A stretch of 64,000 bases of DNA from Brevundimonas guildfordensis (GTDB lineage: Bacteria > Pseudomonadota > Alphaproteobacteria > Caulobacterales > Caulobacteraceae), in contig NZ_JACSQU010000001.1 of NCBI RefSeq assembly GCF_014836405.1, positions 806,001 through 870,000 on the forward strand, written 5' to 3'. This document shows, in pieces, positions 1 through 9,340 of the stretch. Positions within the stretch are counted from its first letter, which is position 1. The number at the start of each line of letters is the position of its first letter. The translations under genes and the position numbers were made by a program. Below the pieces are notes generated by a model. That model had not been told where the DNA came from, ran no database searches, and saw nothing but the letters and a program-made list of their open reading frames with translations.

Positions 1-93
1 GATCGCGGCGTCCTCGATCGCACCGTAGGGGGCGGCACCCTCGGTCATGGTCGCGACGTGGCAGTCGGTGATGAGGCGGTCAGCGAGGATCAT
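1..93 (-). CDS. hutI: Imidazolonepropionase, N-terminal fragment (partial at window edge)
   Basis: Only the first 31 codons lie in the window, and the gene runs off the left edge. The start codon overlaps the hutG stop as ATGA, so the two are probably translationally coupled. The visible N-terminus, beginning MILADRLITDCHVATM, fits the first beta-strand region of imidazolonepropionase, which opens the imidazolone ring in the third step of histidine degradation. The assignment rests mainly on the hut context. The amidohydrolase metal-binding motifs lie outside the window. Confidence 0.72.
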   Translation of the reverse strand, partial: MILADRLITDCHVATMTEGAAPYGAIEDAAI

Positions 94-989
94 CGCGCGG
101 CCACCCCGCTGAGGATTTCACAGAACCAGCGCCCGGCCGTGAGCGAGCCGAGGTCGCCGATTTCCAGCGACGGGTCGTATTCGGTCAGGTCGACCGCGCG
201 GACCTTGGGGCAGGCGCCGATGGCGCGGGCGGCGTCGAAGAAGTCGTGCACAGACACGCCGCCCGGCCGCGCGCCGGGGCTGGCGGGCCACTGGCTGCGA
301 TCAATCACGTCGATGTCGAAGTCGACGTAGATCACCTCGCACAGGGACGACAGGCGCTCCAGTTCCTCGACCACGACGCTTTCCAGACCACGCTGGCGGC
401 ACTCGCGGGCGGTCCGGACGCTGATGCCCGCCGCCTCGGCCTTTTCGTGGGCCCTGCGGGTGTTGGCGAAGGGCGCCAGGCCCACCTGACTGATGCGGCG
501 GCCGTCCATGCCGTCGTCCAACAGCGCCTGGATCGGATTGCCGTTGGTCAGGCCCTGATCCGTGTCGCGCAGGTCGAAATGGGCGTCCAGCGTCAGCACG
601 CCGACGCGCTCAAGACCCAGCGCATGAACGCCTGGTCGGGTAATGGCGTTGTTGCCGCCGACGAGAATGGTCAGGGCGCGATGGGCATGAGCGGCGACCG
701 CGTCGCGCACCGGCGCGAAGGCGTCGAACGGCGAGACGGCCTTCAGCGCCACGTCGCCAGCGTCATGGACCTTGATCTCCAGCTCCAGCCCCGTCTCGAC
801 GTCATAGGTCGACAGGCGCGGCAGGACGGCGCGCAGGGCCTTGGGCCCCAGGTCGCAACGGCCCGGCGTCAGCGACCGCTCGTTCAACGGCGCGCCGATC
901 AGGGCGACCGGGGCGTCGGGATGCTGGCCGACCAGATCGCCGACGGAGCGCCACCCCAGGGCTTCAGACGGTTGGCTCATCGGGGTCAT
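90..989 (-). CDS. hutG: Formimidoylglutamase, arginase/ureohydrolase family
   Basis: This 299-residue enzyme of the arginase fold should hydrolyse N-formimidoyl-L-glutamate to glutamate and formamide, the last step of the four-step hut pathway. The metal-binding strands DAHFD (residues 135-139) and DFDID (223-227) are present. The family GGDH motif instead reads GGNN (111-114), so the usual histidine ligand of the first Mn site is asparagine. The start overlaps the hutC stop (ATGA) and the stop overlaps the hutI start, giving a tight hutC-hutG-hutI unit. Context makes formimidoylglutamase much likelier than agmatinase or arginase. Activity with the altered ligand is unproven. Confidence 0.85.
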   Translation of the reverse strand: MTPMSQPSEALGWRSVGDLVGQHPDAPVALIGAPLNERSLTPGRCDLGPKALRAVLPRLSTYDVETGLELEIKVHDAGDVALKAVSPFDAFAPVRDAVAAHAHRALTILVGGNNAITRPGVHALGLERVGVLTLDAHFDLRDTDQGLTNGNPIQALLDDGMDGRRISQVGLAPFANTRRAHEKAEAAGISVRTARECRQRGLESVVVEELERLSSLCEVIYVDFDIDVIDRSQWPASPGARPGGVSVHDFFDAARAIGACPKVRAVDLTEYDPSLEIGDLGSLTAGRWFCEILSGVAAR

Positions 990-1684
990 CCTTTGGTCGG
1001 AGAAAAGCGCGCGACCAGATCATAGGCTGCGCCGGGGAAAATCTGAGAGGCCCACGTCACGCCCTGCCCGTCGCGCCAGGTGCGGCGCTCCAGCCGCAGG
1101 CAGGGCGCGCCGTCGGCCAGCCCCAGCCCCGCCGCCGTCTCGCGGTCGGCGCCGACGGCAGAGATACGATGTTCGGCCTCGGTCCAGGGCATGTGGGCCA
1201 GCAGCCAGCCGCCGGGGGGCTGGGCGGTGAAGTCGGCGGCCTCGGCCTCGGGCGCCGCATCCAGCGAAATCAGGCGGCGCTCGAAGACAAAGGGCAGATC
1301 GTCGGCCAGATGCAGGGTCTCCAGTTCGATCACCCTCTCGCCAAGCCCCTCGTCCGGCAGCGCCGGGCGGACGATGCGGCCCAGAAGGCGGTGAGTATAG
1401 GCCAGCCCCCTGCCCTCGACCTCGGACTGGATGTCGGGAATGGCGACCAGAGCCGAGGAATGGACCGGCGGGTGGGCGACCACGGTTCCGGCACGGCGAC
1501 GGCGCACCACCAGCCCCCGGGCCGACAGGTCCGACATGGCGCGCGACACGGTCATGCGGGCGCAGCCGTATTCCGCCGTCAGCTCGGCCTCGGTCGGGAT
1601 GCGGAAACCGGGCCGCCATTCGCCCGAGGCGATGCGGCGCTCGATGTCGCCTGCGATGCGGCGATGAAGCGGTTCCTGGTCCAT
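986..1684 (-). CDS. hutC: Histidine utilisation repressor, GntR family (HutC subfamily)
   Basis: This 232-residue regulator has an N-terminal GntR winged helix-turn-helix (about residues 4-70, with the typical IPTEAEL and MTVSRAMSDL stretches) and a C-terminal UTRA ligand-binding domain (about 85-225). In known systems HutC binds hut operators and is released by urocanate. The reading frame stays open far upstream, antisense to hutU, but MDQEPLHRRIAGDIE is the family-like N-terminus and lies just inside the divergent promoter region. It is transcribed away from hutU and is probably autoregulated through the palindrome 29-40 bases upstream of its start. Confidence 0.92.
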   Translation of the reverse strand: MDQEPLHRRIAGDIERRIASGEWRPGFRIPTEAELTAEYGCARMTVSRAMSDLSARGLVVRRRRAGTVVAHPPVHSSALVAIPDIQSEVEGRGLAYTHRLLGRIVRPALPDEGLGERVIELETLHLADDLPFVFERRLISLDAAPEAEAADFTAQPPGGWLLAHMPWTEAEHRISAVGADRETAAGLGLADGAPCLRLERRTWRDGQGVTWASQIFPGAAYDLVARFSPTKG

Positions 1685-1700
1685 GATGCGAAACTGCCCC

Positions 1701-1729
1701 TTGCGCGCGTTAATGTCTAGACATAACAC
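1701..1729 (+). promoter_or_regulatory. Candidate hutU-hutH promoter
   Basis: TTGCGC (1701-1706) and TAACAC (1724-1729) are separated by 17 bases, and the operator palindrome lies almost entirely in that spacer. The -10 match is weak. On the other strand TTGGGG and ATTAAC at a similar spacing could serve hutC. Both assignments are inference. Confidence 0.4.
1713..1724. promoter_or_regulatory. Probable HutC operator (perfect 12-bp palindrome)
   Basis: ATGTCTAGACAT is a perfect palindrome whose core GTCTAGAC fits the GTnTAnAC consensus described for HutC-subfamily GntR regulators. It sits in the hutC-hutU intergenic region, between plausible promoter elements on both strands, where a bound repressor would block both transcripts. 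Binding is inferred. Confidence 0.75.
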
Positions 1730-1777
1730 TTCCCCAACGACGGCCCATCCCGCACTCTGGGCCGCATGGAGGAATCG

Positions 1778-3445
1778 ATGAGCGCCACGCCCAACACCCG
1801 CATCATCCGCAGCCCGCGCGGGTCTGAAAAGACCGCCAAGACCTGGGCGGCCGAAGCCGCCATGCGCATGCTCATGAACAACCTCGACCCCGAGGTGGCC
1901 GAGCGCCCCGAGGACCTGGTCGTCTATGGCGGCATCGGCAAGGCAGCCCGCAACTGGCAGGCCTTCGACACCATCGTGGACCAGCTGCAGAAGCTGGAAG
2001 CCGACGAGACCCTGCTGGTCCAGTCGGGCAAGCCGGTCGGCGTCTTCCGCACCCATGCCGACGCCCCGCGCGTGCTGATCGCCAACTCCAATCTGGTACC
2101 CAAATGGGCGACCTGGGACCACTTCAACGAGCTCGATAAGAAGGGCCTGGCCATGTACGGCCAGATGACCGCCGGATCGTGGATCTACATCGGCACCCAG
2201 GGCATCGTTCAGGGCACCTATGAGACCTTCATGGAGGCCGGTCGCCAGCACTATGGCGGCGACTGGTCGGGCAAATGGATCCTGACGGCAGGTCTGGGCG
2301 GCATGGGCGGCGCCCAGCCGCTGGCCGCGACCATGGCCGGCGCGTCCTGCATCACCATCGAATGCCAGCGCAGCCGCATCGAGTTCCGCCTGCGCACCCG
2401 CTATGTCGACGTCATGGCCGAGACGCTGGACGAGGCGCTGGCCCTGCTGGAGCAATCGTTCAAGGACAAGAAGCCCTTGTCGATCGGGCTGTTGGGCAAT
2501 GCGGCTGATCTTCTGCCTGAGATGGTCAAGCGCGGCGTCCGTCCCGATCTGGTGACCGATCAGACCAGCGCCCACGACCCGGTCAACGGCTACCTGCCCT
2601 CCGGCTGGACCGTCGCCGAGTGGGAAGAAAAGCGCGTCACCGCCCCAGCTGAAGTCGAGACCGCCGCGCGGAAATCCATGGCCGTCCACGTCAAGGCCAT
2701 GCTGGACTTCCACGCCATGGGCGTCCCCACGACCGACTACGGCAACAACATCCGTCAGGTCGCCTTCGATGAGGGCGTGAAGAACGCCTTCGACTTCCCC
2801 GGCTTCGTGCCCGCCTATATCCGTCCGCTGTTCTGTCGCGGCATCGGCCCGTTCCGCTGGGCCGCCCTGTCGGGCGATCCCGAGGACATCCGCAAGACGG
2901 ATGAGGCGATGAAGAAGCTCTTCCCCGACAACGCCGGCCTGCACCGCTGGCTGGACATGGCGGGCGAGCGCATCGCCTTCCAGGGCCTGCCGGCGCGCAT
3001 CTGCTGGATCGGTCTGGGCGACCGTCACCGCGCGGGTCTGATGTTCAACGAGATGGTGGCCTCGGGCGAGCTGAGCGCCCCCGTCGTCATCGGCCGCGAC
3101 CACTTGGACAGCGGCTCCGTCGCCAGCCCGAACCGCGAGACCGAAGCCATGATGGACGGCTCGGACGCCGTCAGCGACTGGCCGCTGCTGAACGCCCTTC
3201 TGAACACGGCGTCGGGCGCGTCGTGGGTGTCGCTGCATCACGGCGGCGGGGTCGGCATGGGCTATAGCCAGCATTCGGGCGTCGTCATCGTCGCCGACGG
3301 CACGCCGGAAGCCGCCAAGCGCCTGGAACGTGTCCTGTGGAACGACCCGGCCACCGGCGTCATGCGCCACGCCGACGCCGGATATGAGATCGCCAAGGAC
3401 GCCGCGCGCGAACATGGCCTGAACCTGCCCTCGCTGGACCTGTAA
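1778..3445 (+). CDS. hutU: Urocanate hydratase
   Basis: Urocanase uses tightly bound NAD+ to convert urocanate to imidazolonepropionate in the cytoplasm. The protein is 555 residues, the usual family length. The active-site region [20 protein letters not shown] contains the conserved cysteine (about Cys409). An in-frame ATG at 1766 exists, but GGAGG at 1768-1772 lies five bases before the ATG at 1778 and marks that as the start. Four bases separate its stop from hutH. It is the first gene downstream of the HutC-type operator. Confidence 0.96.
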   Translation: MSATPNTRIIRSPRGSEKTAKTWAAEAAMRMLMNNLDPEVAERPEDLVVYGGIGKAARNWQAFDTIVDQLQKLEADETLLVQSGKPVGVFRTHADAPRVLIANSNLVPKWATWDHFNELDKKGLAMYGQMTAGSWIYIGTQGIVQGTYETFMEAGRQHYGGDWSGKWILTAGLGGMGGAQPLAATMAGASCITIECQRSRIEFRLRTRYVDVMAETLDEALALLEQSFKDKKPLSIGLLGNAADLLPEMVKRGVRPDLVTDQTSAHDPVNGYLPSGWTVAEWEEKRVTAPAEVETAARKSMAVHVKAMLDFHAMGVPTTDYGNNIRQVAFDEGVKNAFDFPGFVPAYIRPLFCRGIGPFRWAALSGDPEDIRKTDEAMKKLFPDNAGLHRWLDMAGERIAFQGLPARICWIGLGDRHRAGLMFNEMVASGELSAPVVIGRDHLDSGSVASPNRETEAMMDGSDAVSDWPLLNALLNTASGASWVSLHHGGGVGMGYSQHSGVVIVADGTPEAAKRLERVLWNDPATGVMRHADAGYEIAKDAAREHGLNLPSLDL

Positions 3446-3449
3446 GCCT

Positions 3450-4982
3450 ATGACCACCACCATTGAAATCGGCGCCGCGCCGCTCACCCTCGCTCAGCTT
3501 CGCTCGGTCCTGAACGGCCCGGTCACGGTCAGCCTGACCGACGCCGCCTGGGCCAATGTCGAAAAGGGCGCAGCGACCGTCGCCGCCATCCTGGACGAGG
3601 GCCGCACGGTCTATGGCATCAACACCGGCTTCGGCCTGCTGGCCAACACCAGCATCGCAGCGGAAGACCTTGAAACCCTTCAGAAGAACCTGGTGCTCAG
3701 CCACGCCTGCGGCGTCGGGGAGCCGCTGAGCGAGGATACGACCCGCCTGTTGATGGTACTGAAGATCGCTAGCCTGTCGAAGGGCGCCTCGGGCGTGCGT
3801 CGCCATACGCTCGAGACCCTGATCGGTATGGTCAATGCGGGCGTATTGCCGCTGATCCCGTCCAAGGGTTCGGTCGGCGCCTCGGGCGATCTGGCCCCGC
3901 TGGCCCATATGTCGTGCGTCCTGATCGGCGTCAGCGAGGCCCGCTATCAGGGTCAGGTGCTGGACGCCGTTTCGGCTCTGGCAAAGGCCGGACTGAAGCC
4001 CGTCGTTCTGGGCCCCAAGGAAGGTCTGGCCCTGCTGAACGGCACCCAGTGCTCGACCGCTTTGGCCCTGAACGGTCTGTTCGCAGCCGAGGACGTGTTC
4101 GCCGCCGCCATCGCCGCGGGCGGCCTGTCCGTCGATGCGCTGCTGGGCTCGGACGCGCCGTTCGACCACCGCATCCACGCCCTGCGCGGCCAGCCCGGTC
4201 AGATCGACGTGGCCCGTCGTCTGCGAGAACTGCTGACCGGCAGCGCCATCCGCGACAGCCACCGCCACGACTGCGCCAAGGTGCAGGACCCCTACTCCCT
4301 GCGCTGCCAGCCGCAGGTGATGGGCGCGACCCTGGACGTCCTGCGCAACGCCGCCGCCATGCTGGAGCGCGAGGCCAACGCCGTGACCGACAATCCGCTG
4401 GTCTTCATCGAGGACGGCGACGTCATCTCGGGCGGCAACTTCCACGCAGAACCTGTTGCTTACGCAGCCGATCAGATCGCCATGGTGCTGTGCGAGATCG
4501 GCAATATCAGCGAACGCCGTACCTCCATCCTGGTCGACCCCAAGATGACCGACCTGCCCGCCTTCCTGGTCAAGGACAGCGGCGTGAACTCGGGCTTCAT
4601 GATCGCCCAGGTGACGGCGGCTGCCCTGGTGGCCGAGAACCGCATGGTCGCCCACCCCTGCGTCATCGACACCGTGCCGACCAGCGCCAATCAGGAAGAC
4701 CACGTGTCGATGGCCACGCACGGCGCGCGCCGCCTGCTGGATATGGCCGCCAACACCGCGACCGTGGTCGGCATCGAGCTGCTGGCTGCGGCGCAAGGGA
4801 TCGAGTTCCGTCGCCCGCTGACCTCGTCGCCGGAACTGGAGCAGACCTACGCCATCGTGCGCGAGGCCTGCGGCGCCTATACCGAAGACCGGTACTTCGC
4901 GCCGGATATCGCCCGTGCGACCGAGGGGGTGCGTGCCGGCCGCTATCGCGCCTTCGCAGGCGATCTTCTGCCTTCGGCTTGA
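3450..4982 (+). CDS. hutH: Histidine ammonia-lyase
   Basis: HutH deaminates L-histidine to urocanate, the first step of the pathway and the source of the HutC inducer. The 510-residue protein has the Ala144-Ser145-Gly146 triad within [15 protein letters not shown] that cyclises to the MIO electrophile, and the catalytic tyrosine region [10 protein letters not shown] near residue 55. Its start is only four bases after the hutU stop, so expression probably depends on coupling to hutU. Length and motifs are complete. Confidence 0.97.
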   Translation: MTTTIEIGAAPLTLAQLRSVLNGPVTVSLTDAAWANVEKGAATVAAILDEGRTVYGINTGFGLLANTSIAAEDLETLQKNLVLSHACGVGEPLSEDTTRLLMVLKIASLSKGASGVRRHTLETLIGMVNAGVLPLIPSKGSVGASGDLAPLAHMSCVLIGVSEARYQGQVLDAVSALAKAGLKPVVLGPKEGLALLNGTQCSTALALNGLFAAEDVFAAAIAAGGLSVDALLGSDAPFDHRIHALRGQPGQIDVARRLRELLTGSAIRDSHRHDCAKVQDPYSLRCQPQVMGATLDVLRNAAAMLEREANAVTDNPLVFIEDGDVISGGNFHAEPVAYAADQIAMVLCEIGNISERRTSILVDPKMTDLPAFLVKDSGVNSGFMIAQVTAAALVAENRMVAHPCVIDTVPTSANQEDHVSMATHGARRLLDMAANTATVVGIELLAAAQGIEFRRPLTSSPELEQTYAIVREACGAYTEDRYFAPDIARATEGVRAGRYRAFAGDLLPSA

Positions 4983-5038
4983 ACCAGACGGCGGCTGAGC
5001 GCTTTCGTAACCAGCACGAACGCAGGATGCCGCCGATC

Positions 5039-5539
5039 ATGACTAGAAGCGCCGTCATTCTAACCGCCGCCGCCCTGGCACTGACGAGCCTTGGCGCGGC
5101 GAGCTGGGCCGCTTGGAACTCGACCTCGGCCGCCCACGGGGAGCTAATCTCGGGCGCGTCGGTAGCCATCGCCGTCGTGCCGCCCGTCGAGCCGGACCTG
5201 CCGCCCGGCTCCATCATGACCGTAGGAGAGTTGCGCGATGGATATGAGCACGATCCAGAGCGGCTAGTCCCCATGACCGGCGACGCGGAACCCTATTTTG
5301 AGAGCGCGTGGCTGGAACTGATGCCGGAGCCCACGCTTCCGCCAGCTTCATACGGCGCACTGTCAGGCTCTGTGGATATGGCGTCTCGGCCGGCGCCGGA
5401 GCTGGCGCGCGACGATTACGGCTTCGGCTTCGATACGCCCCAGCCGGATTATGCGGCCGAACGCGCCGCGCGTCAGTCGGCGCTGCAGGAGCGGCCCCAG
5501 CCCCAGAACAGCCCGGCGGCCGAAGAGATGTTCTATTGA
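5039..5539 (+). CDS. Hypothetical exported protein
   Basis: I do not recognise this 166-residue protein. The N-terminus is a hydrophobic segment starting MTRSAVILTAAALALTSLG, a signal peptide or membrane anchor, followed by a Pro/Glu/Ala-rich acidic region with no clear domain. An in-frame ATG at 5027 would add four residues. The frame stays open upstream through hutH, but the hydrophobic start argues for one of these two ATGs. A strong hairpin terminator follows directly. The 56-base gap after hutH shows no obvious promoter, so read-through from the hut operon is possible. Confidence 0.6.
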   Translation: MTRSAVILTAAALALTSLGAASWAAWNSTSAAHGELISGASVAIAVVPPVEPDLPPGSIMTVGELRDGYEHDPERLVPMTGDAEPYFESAWLELMPEPTLPPASYGALSGSVDMASRPAPELARDDYGFGFDTPQPDYAAERAARQSALQERPQPQNSPAAEEMFY

Positions 5540-5540
5540 A

Positions 5541-5567
5541 AAAGGCCCCGGTCTCACCGGGGCCTTT
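5541..5567. terminator. Hairpin terminator, probably bidirectional
   Basis: AAAGGCCCCGG, loop TCTCA, then CCGGGGCCTTT forms a perfect 11-bp stem ending in TTT on both strands. It lies between the convergent genes ending at 5539 (plus) and 5573 (minus). Confidence 0.85.
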
Positions 5568-5572
5568 GTGCA

Positions 5573-6334
5573 TCACCGCATGGTGGTGACGGAGACGGTG
5601 TAGTCGCCTTCCTGCGCTGAGCTAAGGCTGTTGGCGCGGAAAGAATAGGAACCCGGGCGCAGGGTCTCGGTGATCATGGCGCTGGTCCCGCCGCCGCTGT
5701 CGTCGTCGGCGGCCAGGCTCTCTCCATCGCACTGCGGCCCTTCATGCAGCGACAGGTAGGCGTCGAACTGCGCTGAATCCATGCGAACAGACACATTGCC
5801 TCGGGTGCCGATGTTCAGGGCATAGCAGTCGTAGAAGGAACCGTCGTCGGCCTGACGGTCGCTGAACTCCAGACGGCCCTGACGGCTTTCACCGACCGAG
5901 ATCGGCACGATCTGAGTGGTCGGACGCAGGCGCTGGCCTTCCGAAACGGTGAGGCGGAACGACCCGGTCTCGCCTTCGCTCAGGGTGTTGGCGCGGATGA
6001 TCCAGTTTCCGCCGTTCGAGATGAAGCGCAGTTGCGAATCTGTGCCCATGTCCGGTCCGTCGTCATTCGTCACCGAGGTCTCGTCGCAGTCGGTCCCCGC
6101 GCCGGCCATCAGGTAGGTGTCGAAATCAGACGAGCGCATGGTCACCGTATAGGCCTGACCGGCTTCGGTCTGGATCACGTAGCAACGGTAGTGCGAACCG
6201 TCGTCCATCCGCGCGTCCTTGGCGCTGAAGTTTCCGTTCACGGTCTGCCCCGGCCGAATGGAGCTCTGGGCAGCCGCAGCACCGGCCAGAATCAGCGAGG
6301 ACGCCAGAACCGTCGTCATCAACACAGCGCGCAT
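5573..6334 (-). CDS. Exported protein with two PPC-like domains
   Basis: The 253-residue protein has a clear signal peptide ending near AGAAAAQ, then two pre-peptidase C-terminal (PPC)-like beta-sandwich repeats of about 110 residues. Each repeat has the pattern Asp-rich turn, GxxYxVxMxSxxFDxYL, then DDxGxGxxxxxxxxLxxGxYxxRANxL. Both repeats carry cysteines at matching positions (HYRCY/GTDCDE and FYDCY/GPQCDG), possibly one disulfide per repeat in the periplasm or outside. There is no peptidase domain. AAGGAGA upstream supports the start. It lies 49 bases after fni and shares its domain type with the gene upstream of fni. Function unknown. Confidence 0.8.
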   Translation of the reverse strand: MRAVLMTTVLASSLILAGAAAAQSSIRPGQTVNGNFSAKDARMDDGSHYRCYVIQTEAGQAYTVTMRSSDFDTYLMAGAGTDCDETSVTNDDGPDMGTDSQLRFISNGGNWIIRANTLSEGETGSFRLTVSEGQRLRPTTQIVPISVGESRQGRLEFSDRQADDGSFYDCYALNIGTRGNVSVRMDSAQFDAYLSLHEGPQCDGESLAADDDSGGGTSAMITETLRPGSYSFRANSLSSAQEGDYTVSVTTMR

Positions 6335-6383
6335 GGGAATCTCCTTGGGTGCGACGCGAATCTTCGAGGCGGAAATGCCCCGC

Positions 6384-7436
6384 TCAGGCGACAGGAAGCA
6401 ACGGAACTCGTTTCAACGCGGCTAAATTTGCAGCGTTTACGCAGAAACACACTGTGCGCAGCTGTCGAATGACCAGCTGGAACTGTTCAATGACAGCCTC
6501 GGTCGAGACGGTGGCCGCCTGGATCACGCCTGAGGCCATGCCCACCATGTCGGCGCCCAGCCGGATCGCCTTGGCCGCATCGACCCCGTCGCGCACCCCG
6601 CCCGACCCGATCAGCAGGGCGTCAGGCAGGGCGTTGCGCGCCTCGGCCAGCGCGCGCGCCGTCGGTATGCCCCAGTCAGCGAAGGCCGAAGCGTGAGCCT
6701 TATCCGCGGGATCGGTCGCCCGTTCGCCTTCGATCAGGCCCCAGTTGGCGCCTCCCGCCCCGGCGACATCCACCCCCGCGGCGCCCATGGCGATCAGCCG
6801 CTGGGCCGTGACGGCCGAGATTCCCGCCCCTGTCTCCTTGACGATCACCGGCGCGTCCAGATCGCGGATCAGGGCCTGAAGCGCTGCGCCTACGCCCCAC
6901 CAGTCGCGGTCTCCCTCCGGCTGGCAGGCCTCCTGAAGGGGGTTCAGGTGAACGACCAGGGCGTCGGCGCCGATCATGTCCAGCGCCCGGCGCGCCTCGT
7001 CCCGACCGAAGCCGCGCGTTAACTGGGCCGCGCCGATATTGGCCAGGATCGGCGTGTCCGGCGCTTTCAGCCTGAGCGCGAAGTCCAGCCCGCCCGCCGC
7101 GCCGCCTTCCAGCGCCGCCCGTTGAGAGCCGACGGCCAGGGCGATGCCCAGATGCTGGGCCGCTTCGGCCAGGCGGGCATTGATCGCCTCGGCCCTGGCA
7201 GGCCCGCCGGTCATGGCGCTGATCAGCAGAGGCGCCTTCAGCCGCCGCCCCAGAAAGTCGACGCCCAGGTCGATCCGGGCATGGTCCACATCCGGCAGGG
7301 CCTCGTGCACGAAACGCCAGTCGTCGAACCCCGCCGACACAGCATGACGCCCGCCGCCTGCCAGCACCACGTCCAGATGCTGATCCTTTCGGCCCAGGAT
7401 CAGGGCCGAGGCGGCGGTGTCGCTGGGGTCGCTCAG
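6384..7436 (-). CDS. fni: Type 2 isopentenyl-diphosphate delta-isomerase (FMN-dependent)
   Basis: IDI2 interconverts isopentenyl and dimethylallyl diphosphate using FMN, NADPH and Mg2+. Motifs seen are RKDQHLD at the N-terminus, [37 protein letters not shown] and [20 protein letters not shown]. The family N-terminal motif lies upstream of the first GTG (7370), and no ATG, GTG or TTG precedes it in frame. The best start is CTG at 7436, which overlaps the preceding TGA as CTGA and has GGAG eight bases upstream, giving 350 residues. It sits between two PPC-repeat genes in one orientation. Function is secure and the start is inferred. Confidence 0.88.
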   Translation of the reverse strand: MSDPSDTAASALILGRKDQHLDVVLAGGGRHAVSAGFDDWRFVHEALPDVDHARIDLGVDFLGRRLKAPLLISAMTGGPARAEAINARLAEAAQHLGIALAVGSQRAALEGGAAGGLDFALRLKAPDTPILANIGAAQLTRGFGRDEARRALDMIGADALVVHLNPLQEACQPEGDRDWWGVGAALQALIRDLDAPVIVKETGAGISAVTAQRLIAMGAAGVDVAGAGGANWGLIEGERATDPADKAHASAFADWGIPTARALAEARNALPDALLIGSGGVRDGVDAAKAIRLGADMVGMASGVIQAATVSTEAVIEQFQLVIRQLRTVCFCVNAANLAALKRVPLLPVA

Positions 7437-9247
7437 GGCTGCCGCTCCGTGATCAGCACATAGTCGCCGGTCGAGTTGGCGCTGAAGCTGCGGGCGCGCA
7501 GCACATAGGTCCCGTCGCGCGGCGCGGTCCAGCTCAGGCGGGCATGGGTGTCGGACAGGCTGTCGTCATCCGTGTCCAGTTGGAAGTAGTCGCCATCTTT
7601 CTCTTCACCGACCTCGACCACCGCGTCGAAGCTGCTGGCGATAAGCGTAAAGCGCAGCTTTTCGTCGGCCTTGGCCTTGAAATGATAGGCGTCGAAATAA
7701 ACGCCTTCTTCGGTGATGCTGGCCCGTTCCGTCAGCCTCCCGCGGACGGTCGAGCCAATCAGCAGACTGCCCGGCGCAGGCTCGCCGCCCAGGTCCGTGA
7801 GCTCCAGCGAGTAGAGCCCCTTGGCGTCGCGCGACCACGAGCGCGCGCGCAGCACATAGTCGCCAGTCTCCGGCAGGGTGAAGATCAGGCGCGCGTCCGT
7901 TCCCTGGCCAAGGCCGTCGTCGTCGCTGGCGAGCTCGTTGAAGTCTTGATCGTCCTGGCCCAGTTGCAGGTAGGCGTCGAAGTCGCCCGACCGCATGACA
8001 GCCTGAATGCGCTGGCCTTCGGTCCCGCTGAAAACGAAGGCGTCATACAGGCGGCCGTCGTCGTCGGTGGCGTCGCTGCTCGTCAGTTCGCCCTCTACCG
8101 TCTGGCCAAAGGCGATGGCGGAGGGCGGCGGCGGCGGCGCGATCTCCTCTATCTTGAGCGTGTAGGGCCCCTCGCCGCTGGAGAAGGCGCGCGCTTCGAT
8201 AAGATAGTCTCCGTCCTCGGCCAGGGTGTGCGTCAGGCGCGAGTTCAAGTCCCCCGCGCCGTCGTCGTCGCTGGCCAGACTGTTATGGTTGGCGTCGAAG
8301 AGCTCAAGGAAGGTGTCGAACCCGTCCGCCGTCAGGGTCGCGGCGATTCGTTGCCCGGCCCGGCCGCTGAAGCGATACAGATCCGCCGGAGCGCCGGAAT
8401 CGCTTGTGGCGGTGTCGGCCGTCAGCCGGCCGCGCGTTTCATCGCCGATCGCCGTCGGCGTGGCGGGCGGCGCGGGCGGCCCCTGCTCAAGCGCCAGGCG
8501 GTACGTCCCCTGCGCCGAGCCGTCATAAGAGGTGGCGCGGACCAGATACTCTCCGTCCTGAGGCGCCGTGAACACCAGTCGCGCATTCAGGCTGGAGCCG
8601 CCATCGTCGTTTTCGGCCATTTGCACGAAGGCGCCGTTCACGATGCGGCCGACGCGCAGCAAGGCGTCGAAGTCATCTGATTCCAGGTCGATCTTCACCC
8701 GCTCGCCCGCAGAGGCGCGGAATGCGTAGGCGTCATAGCGATTGCCGTCGTCATCCTCGGCGCTGTTGGCTCCCAGGCGACCCGAGGCGTTACGGCCGAT
8801 GGCGACACGGCTGGGCCGCGGCAGGCGCGGCGCGGCGCGTTCCTTCAGCGTCAGCCGATAATCGCCAGTCTCCATCCCTGAGAAGGGGCGAGCCCGCACG
8901 ATATAGGCGCCGGCTTCGGGTGCGGTGAACAGAAGGCGGGGGTTCAGGTCTCCTGCGCCGTCGTCGTCGCTGGCCAGCGACTGCCTCAGGGCGCCATCGG
9001 CGTAGACTTCCAGATAGGCGTCGAAATCGTCCGAGGTCATCTCGGCTTCCAGCCGCTGCCCGGCGCGCAGGTTCAGTCGATAGTCGTCATAGCGATAGGC
9101 TTCGGCTCCGCGCGTGCTGGCGTCCCCGTCTTCCAGTCGCCCCCGAATGTCGTCTCCCAGCCGGACGTCAGACGCAGTTTGGGCCCAGGCTGCACCGGCA
9201 GCCAGAAGAGAGACAGCACTGGCCGCGGCGAACAGGGAATAACGCAT
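7433..9247 (-). CDS. Exported protein of five PPC-like repeats
   Basis: The 604-residue protein begins with a signal peptide cleaved near AAGAAWAQ, followed by about five tandem PPC-like domains (roughly residues 28-133, 142-251, 264-366, 377-483 and 494-602). Each has GxRLxxxxxSDDFDAYLxV, an acidic SDDDGxGxLNxRL stretch and a closing GxYxLxL strand. PPC domains usually accompany secreted peptidases, but no catalytic domain is present here. The acidic loops suggest calcium or ligand binding (inference). GAGG lies six bases before the ATG. Its stop overlaps the proposed CTG start of fni. The product is probably a periplasmic or surface binding protein of unknown role. Confidence 0.82.
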   Translation of the reverse strand: MRYSLFAAASAVSLLAAGAAWAQTASDVRLGDDIRGRLEDGDASTRGAEAYRYDDYRLNLRAGQRLEAEMTSDDFDAYLEVYADGALRQSLASDDDGAGDLNPRLLFTAPEAGAYIVRARPFSGMETGDYRLTLKERAAPRLPRPSRVAIGRNASGRLGANSAEDDDGNRYDAYAFRASAGERVKIDLESDDFDALLRVGRIVNGAFVQMAENDDGGSSLNARLVFTAPQDGEYLVRATSYDGSAQGTYRLALEQGPPAPPATPTAIGDETRGRLTADTATSDSGAPADLYRFSGRAGQRIAATLTADGFDTFLELFDANHNSLASDDDGAGDLNSRLTHTLAEDGDYLIEARAFSSGEGPYTLKIEEIAPPPPPSAIAFGQTVEGELTSSDATDDDGRLYDAFVFSGTEGQRIQAVMRSGDFDAYLQLGQDDQDFNELASDDDGLGQGTDARLIFTLPETGDYVLRARSWSRDAKGLYSLELTDLGGEPAPGSLLIGSTVRGRLTERASITEEGVYFDAYHFKAKADEKLRFTLIASSFDAVVEVGEEKDGDYFQLDTDDDSLSDTHARLSWTAPRDGTYVLRARSFSANSTGDYVLITERQP

Positions 9248-9340
9248 AAAAACCTCTTTGCTGGCGTCATCATAGACGCCGAACCGCAGCGCCTGTAAAT
9301 CGCGGCCACGCTTTCCAGTTCCCGGCAGATGGAGCCAAAT

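Noticed and set aside
1685..3487. Long open frame extending hutC upstream, antisense to hutU
   Set aside because: It covers hutU on the opposite strand. The conserved GntR N-terminus starts at 1684, and the extra residues are the composition artefact of GC-rich antisense codons.
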